This document shows, piece after piece, positions 1 through 7,010 of a stretch of DNA of 14,055 bases. The notes beneath the pieces are model-generated. The model saw nothing but the letters and a program-made list of their open reading frames with translations, did not search any database and had not been told where the DNA came from. The position numbers were made by a program, and so were the translations under genes. The DNA comes from JBOGTC01 sp050692055 (GTDB taxonomy: Bacteria > Chloroflexota > Limnocylindria > QHBO01), in contig JBOGTC010000110.1 of assembly GCA_050692055.1 (NCBI GenBank), positions 1 through 14,055 of the forward strand, written 5' to 3'. Position 1 is the stretch's first letter. Every line of letters starts with the position of its first letter.

Positions 1-2547
1 GGCGACGACCGGGTGGCGCAGATCATCACCTTCGGAACGCTCGGCGCGAAGGCGGCCATCCGCGACGTGGGCCGCGCCATGGGGCTCACCTACGCCGAGG
101 CCGACCGGGTTGCCAAGGCCGTCCCGAACGAGCTGAACATCAGCCTCGAGCGCGCCGTCGAGACGTCACCCCCATTGCGCGAGCTGATGGCGGGGGACGA
201 CCGGGTCGACAGGCTCATCGGTATCGCCAAGCAGGTCGAGGGGGTGAGCCGGCACGCCAGCACCCATGCCGCGGGGATCGTCATCTCCCGGGAGCCGCTC
301 ACCGAGATCATGCCGCTCCAGCGCGCGACGGACGGTCGCACGACCATGACCCAGTTCGAGATGCACGCCTGCGAGGCGCTGGGGCTCCTGAAGTTCGACT
401 TCCTGGGCCTCATCAACCTCACCATCCTGGCCGATGCGGTCGAGCTGGTGAAGCACCACCGCGGGATCGAGGTCGACGTCGACGCCCTTCCGCTCGACGA
501 CGCCAAGACGTTCGAGCTCCTGGGCACCGGCGAGACGACCGGCATCTTCCAGCTCGAGGGCTCCGGCATGCGCCGATACGTCAAGGAGCTCAAGCCGACC
601 GAGGTCCGCGACCTCGCCGCCATGGTGGCCCTCTACCGCCCCGGACCGATGGCCAACATCCCCGCCTACATCCGCCGCAAGCACGGCACCGAGCCGGTCA
701 CCTACCTGCACGACTCACTCGAGCCGGCCCTGCGCGACACCTACGGGATCTTCGTCTACCAGGAAGACATCATGACCGCCGCGATCGCCATGGCCGATTA
801 CACCGGCCCCGAGGCGGACAACCTGTGCTACGCCATCCGCAAGAAGAAGGAGAAGGTCCTCCGCGAGCACGAGGCCAAGTTCAAGGCCGGGGCGAAGCGC
901 AACAACATCCCGCCGGCAATCGTGGACCAGGTCTTCGCCGCCTTCGAGCCGTTCGCGCGATACGGCTTCAACAAGGCGCACGCCACCTGCTACGGGCTGA
1001 TCGCCTACCAAACCGCCTACCTCAAGGCGAACTACCCGATCGAGTTCATGACCGCCGTCCTCAACGGATTCCGCGAACGGGCGGAGAAGGTGGCCGCGGT
1101 GATCGCCGAGTGCCGCCGCCTGGGGATCGAGGTGCATGCTCCCGATGTCCAGAAGAGCCACGCCCTCTTCACCGTCGAGACCGATGCAGCCGGCGTGCCT
1201 GAGGCCATCCGCTTCGGCCTGGCAGCCGTGAAGAACGTGGGCGAGGGCGCAATCGAGGCGATCACTACCGTCCGCGACGGCGGAGAGGAGTCCGGCCCCT
1301 TCCGCTCGCTCGACGACTTCTGCCGGCGCGTCGACCTACGGACGCTCAACAAGCGCGTCATCGAGTCGCTGATAAAGGCCAATGCCATGTCCTCGCTCGG
1401 AACGGCAGGCGCGCTGCTCGGCGCGCTCGACCGCGCGCTGGAGAACGGGGCGCGCCACCAGCGTGACGTGGCGGCGGGGCAATCGACGCTGTTCGACCTC
1501 TTCGCGGCGCCGGCGGCGGGGGAGGCATCGGTCTCGTTTCTCGACGACGGGGAGGAGATCCCGCGCCGCGAGCGGCTGCGCTGGGAGAAGGAGCTCATCG
1601 GCCTCTACCTGTCGGAGCATCCGCTCGGCGACATCGCCGACCAGCTGCCCGAGTACGTCACCGCCTACACCGGCGACCTGGCTGAGGAGTCCGACCAGGC
1701 GAAGGTAACGCTGGGCGGCATCGTGCTGAGCACGCGTCGCGTCATCACCCGTGCGGGTTCGACCATGCTCGTGGCGAACCTGGAGGACCTCCAGGGGTCG
1801 GTCGAGGTGGTCGTCTTCCCCAAGGTCTTCGAGCAGACTGCTAACGCCTGGACCGATGACGCCGTCGTCCTCGTCACCGGCCGCATCGACCGCCGGGACG
1901 AGACGCCGCAGCTGCTGTGCGAGGCCGTGCATGCCTGGGACGACGCCGTCCGCATGGGCGCCGCCGTCTTCGGCGTGGAGCGCGACCGCCTTCTTGCCGC
2001 TCGTGGCGGCTCCGGCTGGCGCCGCAATGGCAACGGCCAACCGCCGAACGGGGAGCAGGCGCAGGGTGTATGGAATCGGCCGAAGCCGATCGCGGTGCAG
2101 CCGCCGGCGCCTGCCGCCGTGCCGATCGCCGAGGCTGAGCTCGCCGCCGTGAAGCCGCGCGGCGTGGCCACCGCCGCTCAGCCGCAGGGGGCGCTCGCGC
2201 CATTGTCGGTCCCACCGCCGGAGGCGGTTGAGGCTCCCGACGAGCCGCCGGCGCCCGCCGACGCGGTGCCGCTGCAGTCGAGCCCCGAAGGGTCGTCCGC
2301 GACCGTCAGCGTCGCATTCGGCGAGGGGATCGCTCCGGATTCGCTCTACCAGGCCCTGGAAGCCGTGCGATCGGCCCTTGCCGGCCGGCCCGGACCGCTG
2401 CCGGTGGTCATCTCCATGACCGGTGCCGCATGGCAGGTGAAGCTCCAGGAGCGTGTCGCCTGGGACGATCGCATCGGTGAGGCTCTGCGCCGGTCCGCCG
2501 GCGTGCCCCTCGACGTTGAGCTCCGCTCGACTCCGGCCGAGGCCTGA
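1..2547 (+). CDS. dnaE: DNA polymerase III alpha subunit, C-terminal part (5' end outside window)
   Basis: Catalytic subunit of the replicative polymerase, acting in the cytoplasm at the replication fork. The frame is open from base 1 and reads GDDRVAQIITFGT, the block that follows the first two active-site aspartates of bacterial DnaE. The PHP domain and those two aspartates therefore lie upstream of the window, and the true start is not visible. What remains is 848 residues. It includes the third catalytic Asp in KFDFLGL (about fragment residue 133), GIFQLEGSGMR, LYRPGPM, YGIFVYQEDIM and FNKAHATCYGLIAYQ. A helix-hairpin-helix region follows near 405-445 and an OB-fold near 569-650. After the OB-fold comes a low-complexity Pro/Ala linker (about 685-760) and a final small domain. 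Order and motifs fit the DnaE1 type rather than PolC. The stop lies 26 nt before the next gene. The truncation is the window edge, not a pseudogene. Confidence 0.97.
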   Translation, partial: GDDRVAQIITFGTLGAKAAIRDVGRAMGLTYAEADRVAKAVPNELNISLERAVETSPPLRELMAGDDRVDRLIGIAKQVEGVSRHASTHAAGIVISREPLTEIMPLQRATDGRTTMTQFEMHACEALGLLKFDFLGLINLTILADAVELVKHHRGIEVDVDALPLDDAKTFELLGTGETTGIFQLEGSGMRRYVKELKPTEVRDLAAMVALYRPGPMANIPAYIRRKHGTEPVTYLHDSLEPALRDTYGIFVYQEDIMTAAIAMADYTGPEADNLCYAIRKKKEKVLREHEAKFKAGAKRNNIPPAIVDQVFAAFEPFARYGFNKAHATCYGLIAYQTAYLKANYPIEFMTAVLNGFRERAEKVAAVIAECRRLGIEVHAPDVQKSHALFTVETDAAGVPEAIRFGLAAVKNVGEGAIEAITTVRDGGEESGPFRSLDDFCRRVDLRTLNKRVIESLIKANAMSSLGTAGALLGALDRALENGARHQRDVAAGQSTLFDLFAAPAAGEASVSFLDDGEEIPRRERLRWEKELIGLYLSEHPLGDIADQLPEYVTAYTGDLAEESDQAKVTLGGIVLSTRRVITRAGSTMLVANLEDLQGSVEVVVFPKVFEQTANAWTDDAVVLVTGRIDRRDETPQLLCEAVHAWDDAVRMGAAVFGVERDRLLAARGGSGWRRNGNGQPPNGEQAQGVWNRPKPIAVQPPAPAAVPIAEAELAAVKPRGVATAAQPQGALAPLSVPPPEAVEAPDEPPAPADAVPLQSSPEGSSATVSVAFGEGIAPDSLYQALEAVRSALAGRPGPLPVVISMTGAAWQVKLQERVAWDDRIGEALRRSAGVPLDVELRSTPAEA

Positions 2548-2560
2548 CGCCGGCGCTTGC

Positions 2561-2566
2561 TATTCT
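2561..2566 (+). promoter_or_regulatory. -10 box of a leaderless promoter for the 162-aa gene
   Basis: TATTCT, preceded by TGC (an extended -10 look), with 7 nt to the GTG at 2574. There is no Shine-Dalgarno in between. The same TATTCTTGCCG(C/G)CGTGACC string recurs at 9378, before another short gene. No good -35 is seen. It lies in the short gap after dnaE, so the downstream gene can be transcribed on its own. Confidence 0.6.
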
Positions 2567-2573
2567 TGCCGCC

Positions 2574-3062
2574 GTGACCACCCCTAAGCCGAAGCGCGCC
2601 CGTTCGGGCACAGCCGCGCGGTCCCGGAAGCCAGAGCTGCAGGGCGACCCTGCCACGACCGTGGCGCCTGCGGCCGCAGCCGTCGCCACCGTGCCGGCCG
2701 CATCCGAGGCGCCGATCGATGGCCAGCAGCTCGACGCCGCCATCCTGCGCTACCTGCGCCAGCTGCCGAACCAGACCGTGGACCTCGCGCCGCTGGCGAA
2801 TGAGCTGGGGGTCGACGCCTTCATGATGCAGCTGGCGGTAGAGGACCTCCATCGGCGAAGGATGGTGGTCGCTCCGTTCATCGAGCCCGGCACGGCGGGA
2901 GGCGCCACCCTCACCCAGGTGGGGCTGCGCTGGCTGATCGCGCGTGAGGGCGGCACGCCCGCCGACACGCCCTTCGCCTTCAAGCCCGCGACCGAGCGCG
3001 TCCGCGCCGAGGACGAGGCGGCCCGCCTGCCCCGCGCCCAGGTCTACGGACCGCGCCGTTAG
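2574..3062 (+). CDS. Small winged-helix-like protein, function unknown
   Basis: A 162-residue protein starting at GTG and chosen because a -10 box sits 7 nt upstream. Residues 1-45 are basic, then Ala/Pro-rich and probably disordered. Residues 46-125 alternate predicted helices and a beta hairpin (DAAILRYLRQLPNQTVDL, LANELGVDAFMMQLAVEDL, then RRRMVVAPFI). That reads like a winged helix-turn-helix of the kind that ends in a two-stranded wing. The tail from about 130 is charged. It follows dnaE by 26 nt in the same direction, so read-through is possible, but nothing ties it to replication. I do not recognise a named family. A DNA-binding role is inference from the fold pattern only. Confidence 0.75.
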   Translation: MTTPKPKRARSGTAARSRKPELQGDPATTVAPAAAAVATVPAASEAPIDGQQLDAAILRYLRQLPNQTVDLAPLANELGVDAFMMQLAVEDLHRRRMVVAPFIEPGTAGGATLTQVGLRWLIAREGGTPADTPFAFKPATERVRAEDEAARLPRAQVYGPRR

Positions 3063-3401
3063 GTCGGGCAGGCACAGACCGATACGAGCGACTTCTCCTC
3101 CAGTTGGCGACTCGTGATGCAAAGACGCCCGTCTCGCGCCAGGTGCTTGCACCCGCGTCCAGAGGCGTTGCGCTCGGGTGACGAGCGCTATCTCATCAGC
3201 CCATCCACTATCGGCGCTAATGCTCACGTCATGAGTCATAACGACCGGGGCCGCCGCCTCGTAACGCCCATCACAGGGGCATCAGGGCGACAAGCGATGT
3301 CCCGGCACAGACTGCGCTCATCACACGAGCCTTAACGTACTGGCGTTCTCCGCGAGCCGCGTGGTCGCGGGGAGGCGCGCTGCGTGCACAATGGCGCCGC
3401 A
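3063..3401. other. Intergenic gap without a convincing gene
   Basis: About 340 bp between the small winged-helix-like gene and the AI-2E-type gene. It looks less GC-rich than its neighbours. A 73-codon frame at 3114-3335 has no Shine-Dalgarno or -10 box and no protein-like pattern. Short dyads such as CCGCG...CGCGG (about 3351-3371) are present, but I see no tRNA, no known RNA and no clear terminator with a T-run. Confidence 0.5.
3387..3392 (+). promoter_or_regulatory. Possible -10 box for the AI-2E family gene
   Basis: CACAAT, 9 nt before the ATG at 3402. It keeps the key A at position 2 and T at position 6 but starts with C, and the spacing is 2 nt longer than at the better examples in this window. 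No Shine-Dalgarno precedes the ATG, which favours a leaderless start. Confidence 0.35.
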
Positions 3402-4610
3402 ATGATCGGCAGAATCGTTCGACCAATCGTCAACGTGGTGCGCGCGGTGTGGCGCGCGACCGGCGGCCGGCTGTTCGGCGGTGCCGGGCAGAATCCACCG
3501 CGCGAGCCGGTGGCGTGGGCGGAGCGTCCAGAGCCGCAGAGCGTCGCCGGGATCACGCTGCGTGCCAGCCTGGTCGTCGTGGCGGTGGCGCTCGCACTCG
3601 TGCTCGCCTACCAGCTTCGGCTGTTGATGATCCTCGTCTTCCTGGCCATCCTGTTCGCGGCCGGCCTCTACGGCCCGTCCGTCTGGTTCGAGCGGCGCGG
3701 CCTCCCGCGGGTGGTGGCGGTGCTGCTCACGTACATGGTCCTGATCGGTGTCTTTGCGCTGGCCATCTACCTCATCTTTCCGCCGCTCGTCGCCCAGGCC
3801 GCCACGCTTGCTGAAGACCTGCCGTCGCTTGTCGAGATGCTCCGCCAGCGGACGAGTGACTTCATCGATCAGTTCGGCGGGCAGGGGGCGGGAGATCGGG
3901 TGATCGACTCTGTGACTGCCGGTGCCCAGGAGGCCATGCCGGACCTCTCGGCCGTGGTCCAGCTGCCGCTGACGATCGCCGGCATTCTCGTCAACGTCTT
4001 CGTCATCTTCATCCTGAGCGCATTCGTCCTGCTGGAGCGCGACGGCGCACGCGACTGGCTGCTGAGGTTCGTCGACGGTGAGGATCAGGCGCATGCCTCG
4101 AACGTCGGGCAGCAGGCGATCCTGAAGCTGGGCGCCTACGTGCGCGGACAGCTCGCGGTGATGACGGTCATCGGCGTCGGATCGGCGGCAGGGATGTTCG
4201 TGCTGGGCGTGCCGTTCGCTGTGCCCCTGGGAGCGCTCTCGTTCCTAGGGGCCGCGATCCCCATGGCCGGGGCCTTCATCGCGGGCGTGCCCATCGTGCT
4301 CATCGCGCTGATTGACGGCGGTCCGCTGACCGCGGGCCTCATGGCCGCCTGGATCGTCGGGCTGCAACAGCTGGAGGGCTACCTCATCACGCCGATGATC
4401 CAGGGCCGCGCGGTCCAGCTTTCGCCGATGGTCGTCTTCGTCGGTGTGCTGGCGGGTGCCTCGCTGGGCGGGATCGTGGGGGCCATCATCGCCATCCCGC
4501 TGGTCGCGGTCGCCGACGTGGTGATGCGCGACGTTGTCTTCCCGCTTCGAAGGCGCGCGGAGGAGCGCCGCGCCGCTCGGCTCGGGCGCCAGGAGCATCC
4601 CGCGCTCTGA
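3402..4610 (+). CDS. AI-2E (PerM/UPF0118) family membrane transporter
   Basis: A polytopic inner-membrane protein of 402 residues. The family includes the AI-2 exporter TqsA and sodium/proton antiporters, so the substrate cannot be set from sequence. After a 50-residue basic and proline-containing N-terminus come two hydrophobic spans (about 52-87), another near 105-128, and a soluble segment near 130-185. A span follows at about 190-212, then a C-terminal cluster of spans from about 245 to 380. The C-terminal signature is visible: QQLEGYLITPMIQGRAVQLSP followed by the glycine-rich GASLGGIVGAIIAIPLVA. The length is slightly above the usual 340-380. I prefer ATG 3402 to the GTG at 3384, because the latter would place the -10-like CACAAT inside the gene. 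No Shine-Dalgarno is seen. The gene stands alone, and its stop region is tandemly repeated just downstream. Confidence 0.93.
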   Translation: MIGRIVRPIVNVVRAVWRATGGRLFGGAGQNPPREPVAWAERPEPQSVAGITLRASLVVVAVALALVLAYQLRLLMILVFLAILFAAGLYGPSVWFERRGLPRVVAVLLTYMVLIGVFALAIYLIFPPLVAQAATLAEDLPSLVEMLRQRTSDFIDQFGGQGAGDRVIDSVTAGAQEAMPDLSAVVQLPLTIAGILVNVFVIFILSAFVLLERDGARDWLLRFVDGEDQAHASNVGQQAILKLGAYVRGQLAVMTVIGVGSAAGMFVLGVPFAVPLGALSFLGAAIPMAGAFIAGVPIVLIALIDGGPLTAGLMAAWIVGLQQLEGYLITPMIQGRAVQLSPMVVFVGVLAGASLGGIVGAIIAIPLVAVADVVMRDVVFPLRRRAEERRAARLGRQEHPAL

Positions 4611-4677
4611 CCCCGGGCGCGTCCCGCGCTCTAACCCGAGGCGGGCCGTTCGCGCTCTGACGCCGAGGCGGGCCATT
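4599..4677 (+). repeat. Three tandem copies of the AI-2E gene stop-codon region
   Basis: A unit containing CGCGCTCT(G/A)AC begins at 4599, 4623 and 4651, with periods of 24 and 28 nt. The second and third units also share CCGAGGCGGGCC. The first unit carries the real stop of the AI-2E gene (TGA at 4608), and the other two repeat the same TAA/TGA trinucleotide just downstream. The third unit runs into the left end of the 137-bp element. Confidence 0.7.
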
Positions 4678-4812
4678 GCATGAGGTGGAGATAACGGGGA
4701 AGTAGAGGCGCACTAGGACCACAACTTCCCCGGGTATTGCATCCAGTGACAAGGACGGGGAAGAAGAGGCCCGGATCGGCCTCTTCTTCACCGTTACCTT
4801 CATGTGGTGCAA
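4676..4812 (+). repeat. 137-bp palindromic dispersed element, copy 1
   Basis: Begins TTGCAT and ends GGTGCAA, so its ends are complementary. A unit of the form TTGCA-N12-13-ACGGGGAAG(T/A)AGAGGC occurs forward at 4676 and again at 4737 (period 61). It occurs inverted from 4812 leftward, and a shorter inverted CTTCCCC sits at 4724-4730. The resulting RNA or single strand would make hairpin GGGGAAG/CTTCCCC. It would also make a 12-bp perfect hairpin, GAAGAAGAGGCC with GGCCTCTTCTTC (4760-4788 region). An ungapped copy of identical length lies at 12362-12498. It encodes no recognisable protein. No target-site duplication is evident. Confidence 0.8.
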
Positions 4813-4820
4813 CGCGGCCT

Positions 4821-4908
4821 CGGGGCAACGCGGCGGCGCTACGCTGAGACTCGCCGGCCTCGCGGCAACGCGGCGGCGGCGCTCCGCCGCGACTCGCCGG
4901 CGGCGCGG
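4821..4908 (+). repeat. Degenerate 40-bp GC-rich tandem repeat (two units)
   Basis: GGCAACGCGGCGGC begins at 4824 and again at 4864, and each is followed by ...ACTCGCCGGC. This gives two imperfect units with a 40-nt period, and a partial one (GCAACGCGGCC) starts at 4809. The units contain their own small GC palindromes. Almost pure G+C content makes polymerase slippage a simple explanation. Confidence 0.6.
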
Positions 4909-4934
4909 CACAGCGGCGCTACGCCGCCGCTGTG
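4909..4934. terminator. Hairpin between convergent genes, possible bidirectional terminator
   Basis: CACAGCGGCG (4909-4918) pairs perfectly with CGCCGCTGTG (4925-4934) across a 6-nt loop. It lies 10 nt beyond the stop of the minus-strand zinc-ribbon gene and between two converging transcripts. There is no T-run on either side, so intrinsic termination is uncertain. Confidence 0.4.
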
Positions 4935-4943
4935 GAGGCAGCC

Positions 4944-5147
4944 TCAGGCCGCCGAGCCCTCCCGAACGGGTTCGCCGACGGGGGTCGGCTCCAACCGGCG
5001 GGGATCGCCGGCGAGGAAGAAGGCCGGCGCGTCATCGAAGGCGAGGCGCGGGAGATCGGGATCGAGCCCGCAGACCGGGCAGCTGATTCGTCGCGCCTCG
5101 AGCACCTCGATCTCAGACTCGCAGTGCGGACAGCGTCGCTCGATCAT
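4944..5147 (-). CDS. 67-aa zinc-ribbon protein
   Basis: The start at 5147 is chosen because GGAGGGG lies about 4 nt before its ATG. The longer frame, back to 5234, adds only unlikely sequence. Residues 5-27 form a compact zinc ribbon, CPHC (C6, C9) and CPVC (C23, C26). Then comes an acidic, proline-containing tail without a hydrophobic segment. It is probably cytoplasmic and binds one zinc. It is the last minus-strand gene after the amino-acid transporter ATPase, 87 nt downstream, so it may be read from the same transcript. Its job is unknown, and small zinc ribbons of this type serve many roles. Confidence 0.75.
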   Translation of the reverse strand: MIERRCPHCESEIEVLEARRISCPVCGLDPDLPRLAFDDAPAFFLAGDPRRLEPTPVGEPVREGSAA

Positions 5148-5234
5148 CGGTCCCCTCCAGTCTGCGGTTGGCCGTTCGCGGTTTGGCAGTGCTCCGTGGA
5201 ATTGCAGACGCCGTGCCGCTCTGAATCGTTGCAC

Positions 5235-6095
5235 CTAGGCCTGCAGAAATCGGCGCAGGAAACGCTTCGTGCGGTCGTCCGACGGCGAGTCGAGGATCTG
5301 CTCGGGCGGGCCCTGCTCGACGACGACCCCGTCCTCCATGAAGACGACCCGATCGGCGGCCTCCCTCGCGAAGTGCATCTCGTGGGTCACGACAATCATG
5401 GTCGTGCCCTCGTGCGCGAGGACCTCCATGACGCGCAGCACCTCGCCGATGAGCTCCGGATCGAGCGCCGACGTCGGCTCGTCGAAGAGCAGCACCTTGG
5501 GCTCCATGCACAGGGCCCGGGCGATCGCGACGCGCTGTTTCTGGCCGCCCGAGAGGCGCGCGGGGTACTCGTCGCGCTTCTCCAGCAGGCCGACCTTGTC
5601 AAGGTAGGCCTCCGCGGATGCGATCGCCTGGTCGCGAGCGATGCCGCGGACGCGGGTCGGCGCCTCGATGCAGTTGGCCAGGACGCTCATGTGCGGGAAC
5701 AGGTTGAACTCCTGGAACAGCATCCCGGCCCGCAGGCGCATCTGGCGGATCTGCTCCTGGTGCCGCCGGCTCCGCGCGCGGAGCGGATCGGCCCCGAGCC
5801 GTAGCCCGTCGATCTCGACCGATCCGACGGTCGGCTCCTCCAGGAAGTTGATGCAGCGCAGCAGGGTGGTCTTGCCCGATCCGGATCGGCCCACGAGCAT
5901 GACCGCCTCGCGCTGGCGCACCTCGATGTCGACACCGCGGAGAACGTGGTTGTCGCCGAAGTACTTCTCGATGCCCTCGGCGTGCACGATCACCTTTTCG
6001 CCGAGGTGCGAAGGCAGCGTGGTGCCATCCGGGTAGCCGCTGCCCGATGGCGCGCGCCGCTCGCCATGGTTGGGGAGCTGCCGGGCGTCGGTCAT
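5235..6095 (-). CDS. Polar amino-acid ABC transporter, ATP-binding protein (GlnQ-like)
   Basis: A 286-residue ATPase that powers uptake through the neighbouring permease at the inner membrane. All the signature parts are present: Walker A GRSGSGKTT (69-77), Q-loop Q128 in MLFQEFNLFPHMSV, LSGGQKQRVAIARAL (from 181), Walker B VLLFDEPTSALDP (D205, E206) and switch His H238. The segment EFNLFPHMSVL and the THEMHFAREAADRV stretch place it with the GlnQ/HisP branch. The N-terminus is about 35 residues longer than usual, with a Pro/Gly-rich leader. The start at 6095 overlaps the permease stop as ATGA, a sign of translational coupling. The substrate (glutamine, arginine, cystine or other) cannot be fixed from the ATPase. 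Confidence 0.96.
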   Translation of the reverse strand: MTDARQLPNHGERRAPSGSGYPDGTTLPSHLGEKVIVHAEGIEKYFGDNHVLRGVDIEVRQREAVMLVGRSGSGKTTLLRCINFLEEPTVGSVEIDGLRLGADPLRARSRRHQEQIRQMRLRAGMLFQEFNLFPHMSVLANCIEAPTRVRGIARDQAIASAEAYLDKVGLLEKRDEYPARLSGGQKQRVAIARALCMEPKVLLFDEPTSALDPELIGEVLRVMEVLAHEGTTMIVVTHEMHFAREAADRVVFMEDGVVVEQGPPEQILDSPSDDRTKRFLRRFLQA

Positions 6096-6928
6096 CGATC
6101 GCCCCGCGCCATGCGCTGCTCGAGCTTGTCCTGGAAGTAGCTGAAGATGATCGTCAGGATCCAGTAGGCGAGCGCCGCGATGAGGAGGGCCGGCAGGGTC
6201 TGAAATTCGGCGCGGCCGACGCGTTGGGCCCTCCAGAACAGCTCCTGGACGGTGATGATGGAGACGAGCGAGCTGTCCTTGATCATCGCGATGAACTCGT
6301 TGCCGATGGCCGGTATGACGATCCGGACTGCCTGCGGCAGGACGATGCGCCGGAAGATGAGTGACTCCGGCATGCCCACCGCCTGCGCCGCCTCGCGCTG
6401 CCCGCGGGGCACCGCCTGGATCCCGGCGCGAAAGATCTCGGTCATGTAGGCGCCGTAGTTGAAGCCCAGGGCGATGATCCCCGACGGGATGGGGTCGAGG
6501 ATGATTCCGGCCTGCGGGAGCGCGTAATAGATGAAGAAGATCTGAACGATGAGGGGCGTGCCGCGGACGAGCGACACATAAAGCGACGCGACCGAGTAGA
6601 GCAATGGATTCGGGCTCAGCCGCCCGAGCGCCCCGACGATGGCCAGCGTTGTCGCGATGATGATCGAGCTGACCGAGACGAGAATCGTGATGCCGGCGCC
6701 CTGCAGGATGAACGGCCCGCTCTGGGCGATGAACTCCCACTCCACCCGCCCGGCATTCCAGAAGAAGATGCCGATTCCCAGGACCAGCGCGATCCAGACG
6801 GCGGCGAAGATGAGCCGGAACCGATTGCGTGCGCGCCTCCGCGCGTCGATGACACGGTCGACGATCGGCGCGCGATGCTCGGCATCAAAGGCGATCTGCG
6901 GCTGCTGCGCGCCAGATCCGAAGCTCAT
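6092..6928 (-). CDS. Polar amino-acid ABC transporter, permease
   Basis: A 278-residue inner-membrane protein forming the transport channel. A first hydrophobic span lies at about 39-57, followed by a periplasmic segment. The HisM/GlnP-type core has spans near 77-100, 112-137, 149-165, 200-222 and 247-266. The ATPase-docking EAA loop is clear: REAAQAVGMPESLIFRRIVLPQA (about 178-200), followed by RIVIPAIGNEFIAMIKDSSL. The ATG at 6928 has an AGGAG about 7 nt upstream; earlier in-frame codons lack one. It ends in a TGA that overlaps the ATPase start. It lies 82 nt after the binding-protein gene, with a strong hairpin in the gap. Confidence 0.95.
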   Translation of the reverse strand: MSFGSGAQQPQIAFDAEHRAPIVDRVIDARRRARNRFRLIFAAVWIALVLGIGIFFWNAGRVEWEFIAQSGPFILQGAGITILVSVSSIIIATTLAIVGALGRLSPNPLLYSVASLYVSLVRGTPLIVQIFFIYYALPQAGIILDPIPSGIIALGFNYGAYMTEIFRAGIQAVPRGQREAAQAVGMPESLIFRRIVLPQAVRIVIPAIGNEFIAMIKDSSLVSIITVQELFWRAQRVGRAEFQTLPALLIAALAYWILTIIFSYFQDKLEQRMARGDR

Positions 6929-6958
6929 GCAGGCTCTCCTGCGCGACCGAAAAGCGGC

Positions 6959-6991
6959 GACGGGGACATCCGCCAGGCGGACGCCCCCGTC
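6959..6991 (-). terminator. Strong hairpin between binding-protein and permease genes
   Basis: On the minus strand GACGGGGGCGTCCGCC (6991-6976) pairs with GGCGGATGTCCCCGTC (6974-6959). There are two G-U pairs and no mismatch, leaving about 13-14 bp of stem once the top opens. A TTTT follows 5 nt later. It begins about 20 nt after the binding-protein stop. This fits partial termination or 3'-end protection that makes more binding protein than permease. Confidence 0.6.
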
Positions 6992-7010
6992 GATCAAATC
7001 ACGATGAGCG

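Noticed and set aside
1336..2040. Long antisense frames over dnaE and other genes
   Set aside because: They are shadows caused by high GC and lack ribosome sites and recognisable domains.
1..2547. dnaE as a truncated pseudogene
   Set aside because: The frame is intact to the stop and open at base 1; the missing N-terminus is the window edge.
3114..3335. 73-codon plus-strand frame
   Set aside because: It has no Shine-Dalgarno or -10 box, and its composition is unlike a protein (Arg/Ser/His-rich with no fold pattern).
4676..4812. A conserved minus-strand peptide shared by both 137-bp copies (reads MK..VKKRP.RA.SSP...)
   Set aside because: The similarity is fully explained by nucleotide identity in the paired blocks. 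The two frames run into unrelated sequence on leaving the element, and no ribosome site or promoter precedes them.
4676..4812. Target-site duplication around the 137-bp element
   Set aside because: I compared the flanks of both copies and found no matching short direct repeat, so a transposition origin is not shown.
4802..5804. Plus-strand frames over the zinc-ribbon and ATPase genes
   Set aside because: They are antisense to genes with clear motifs and start in the GC-only repeat.
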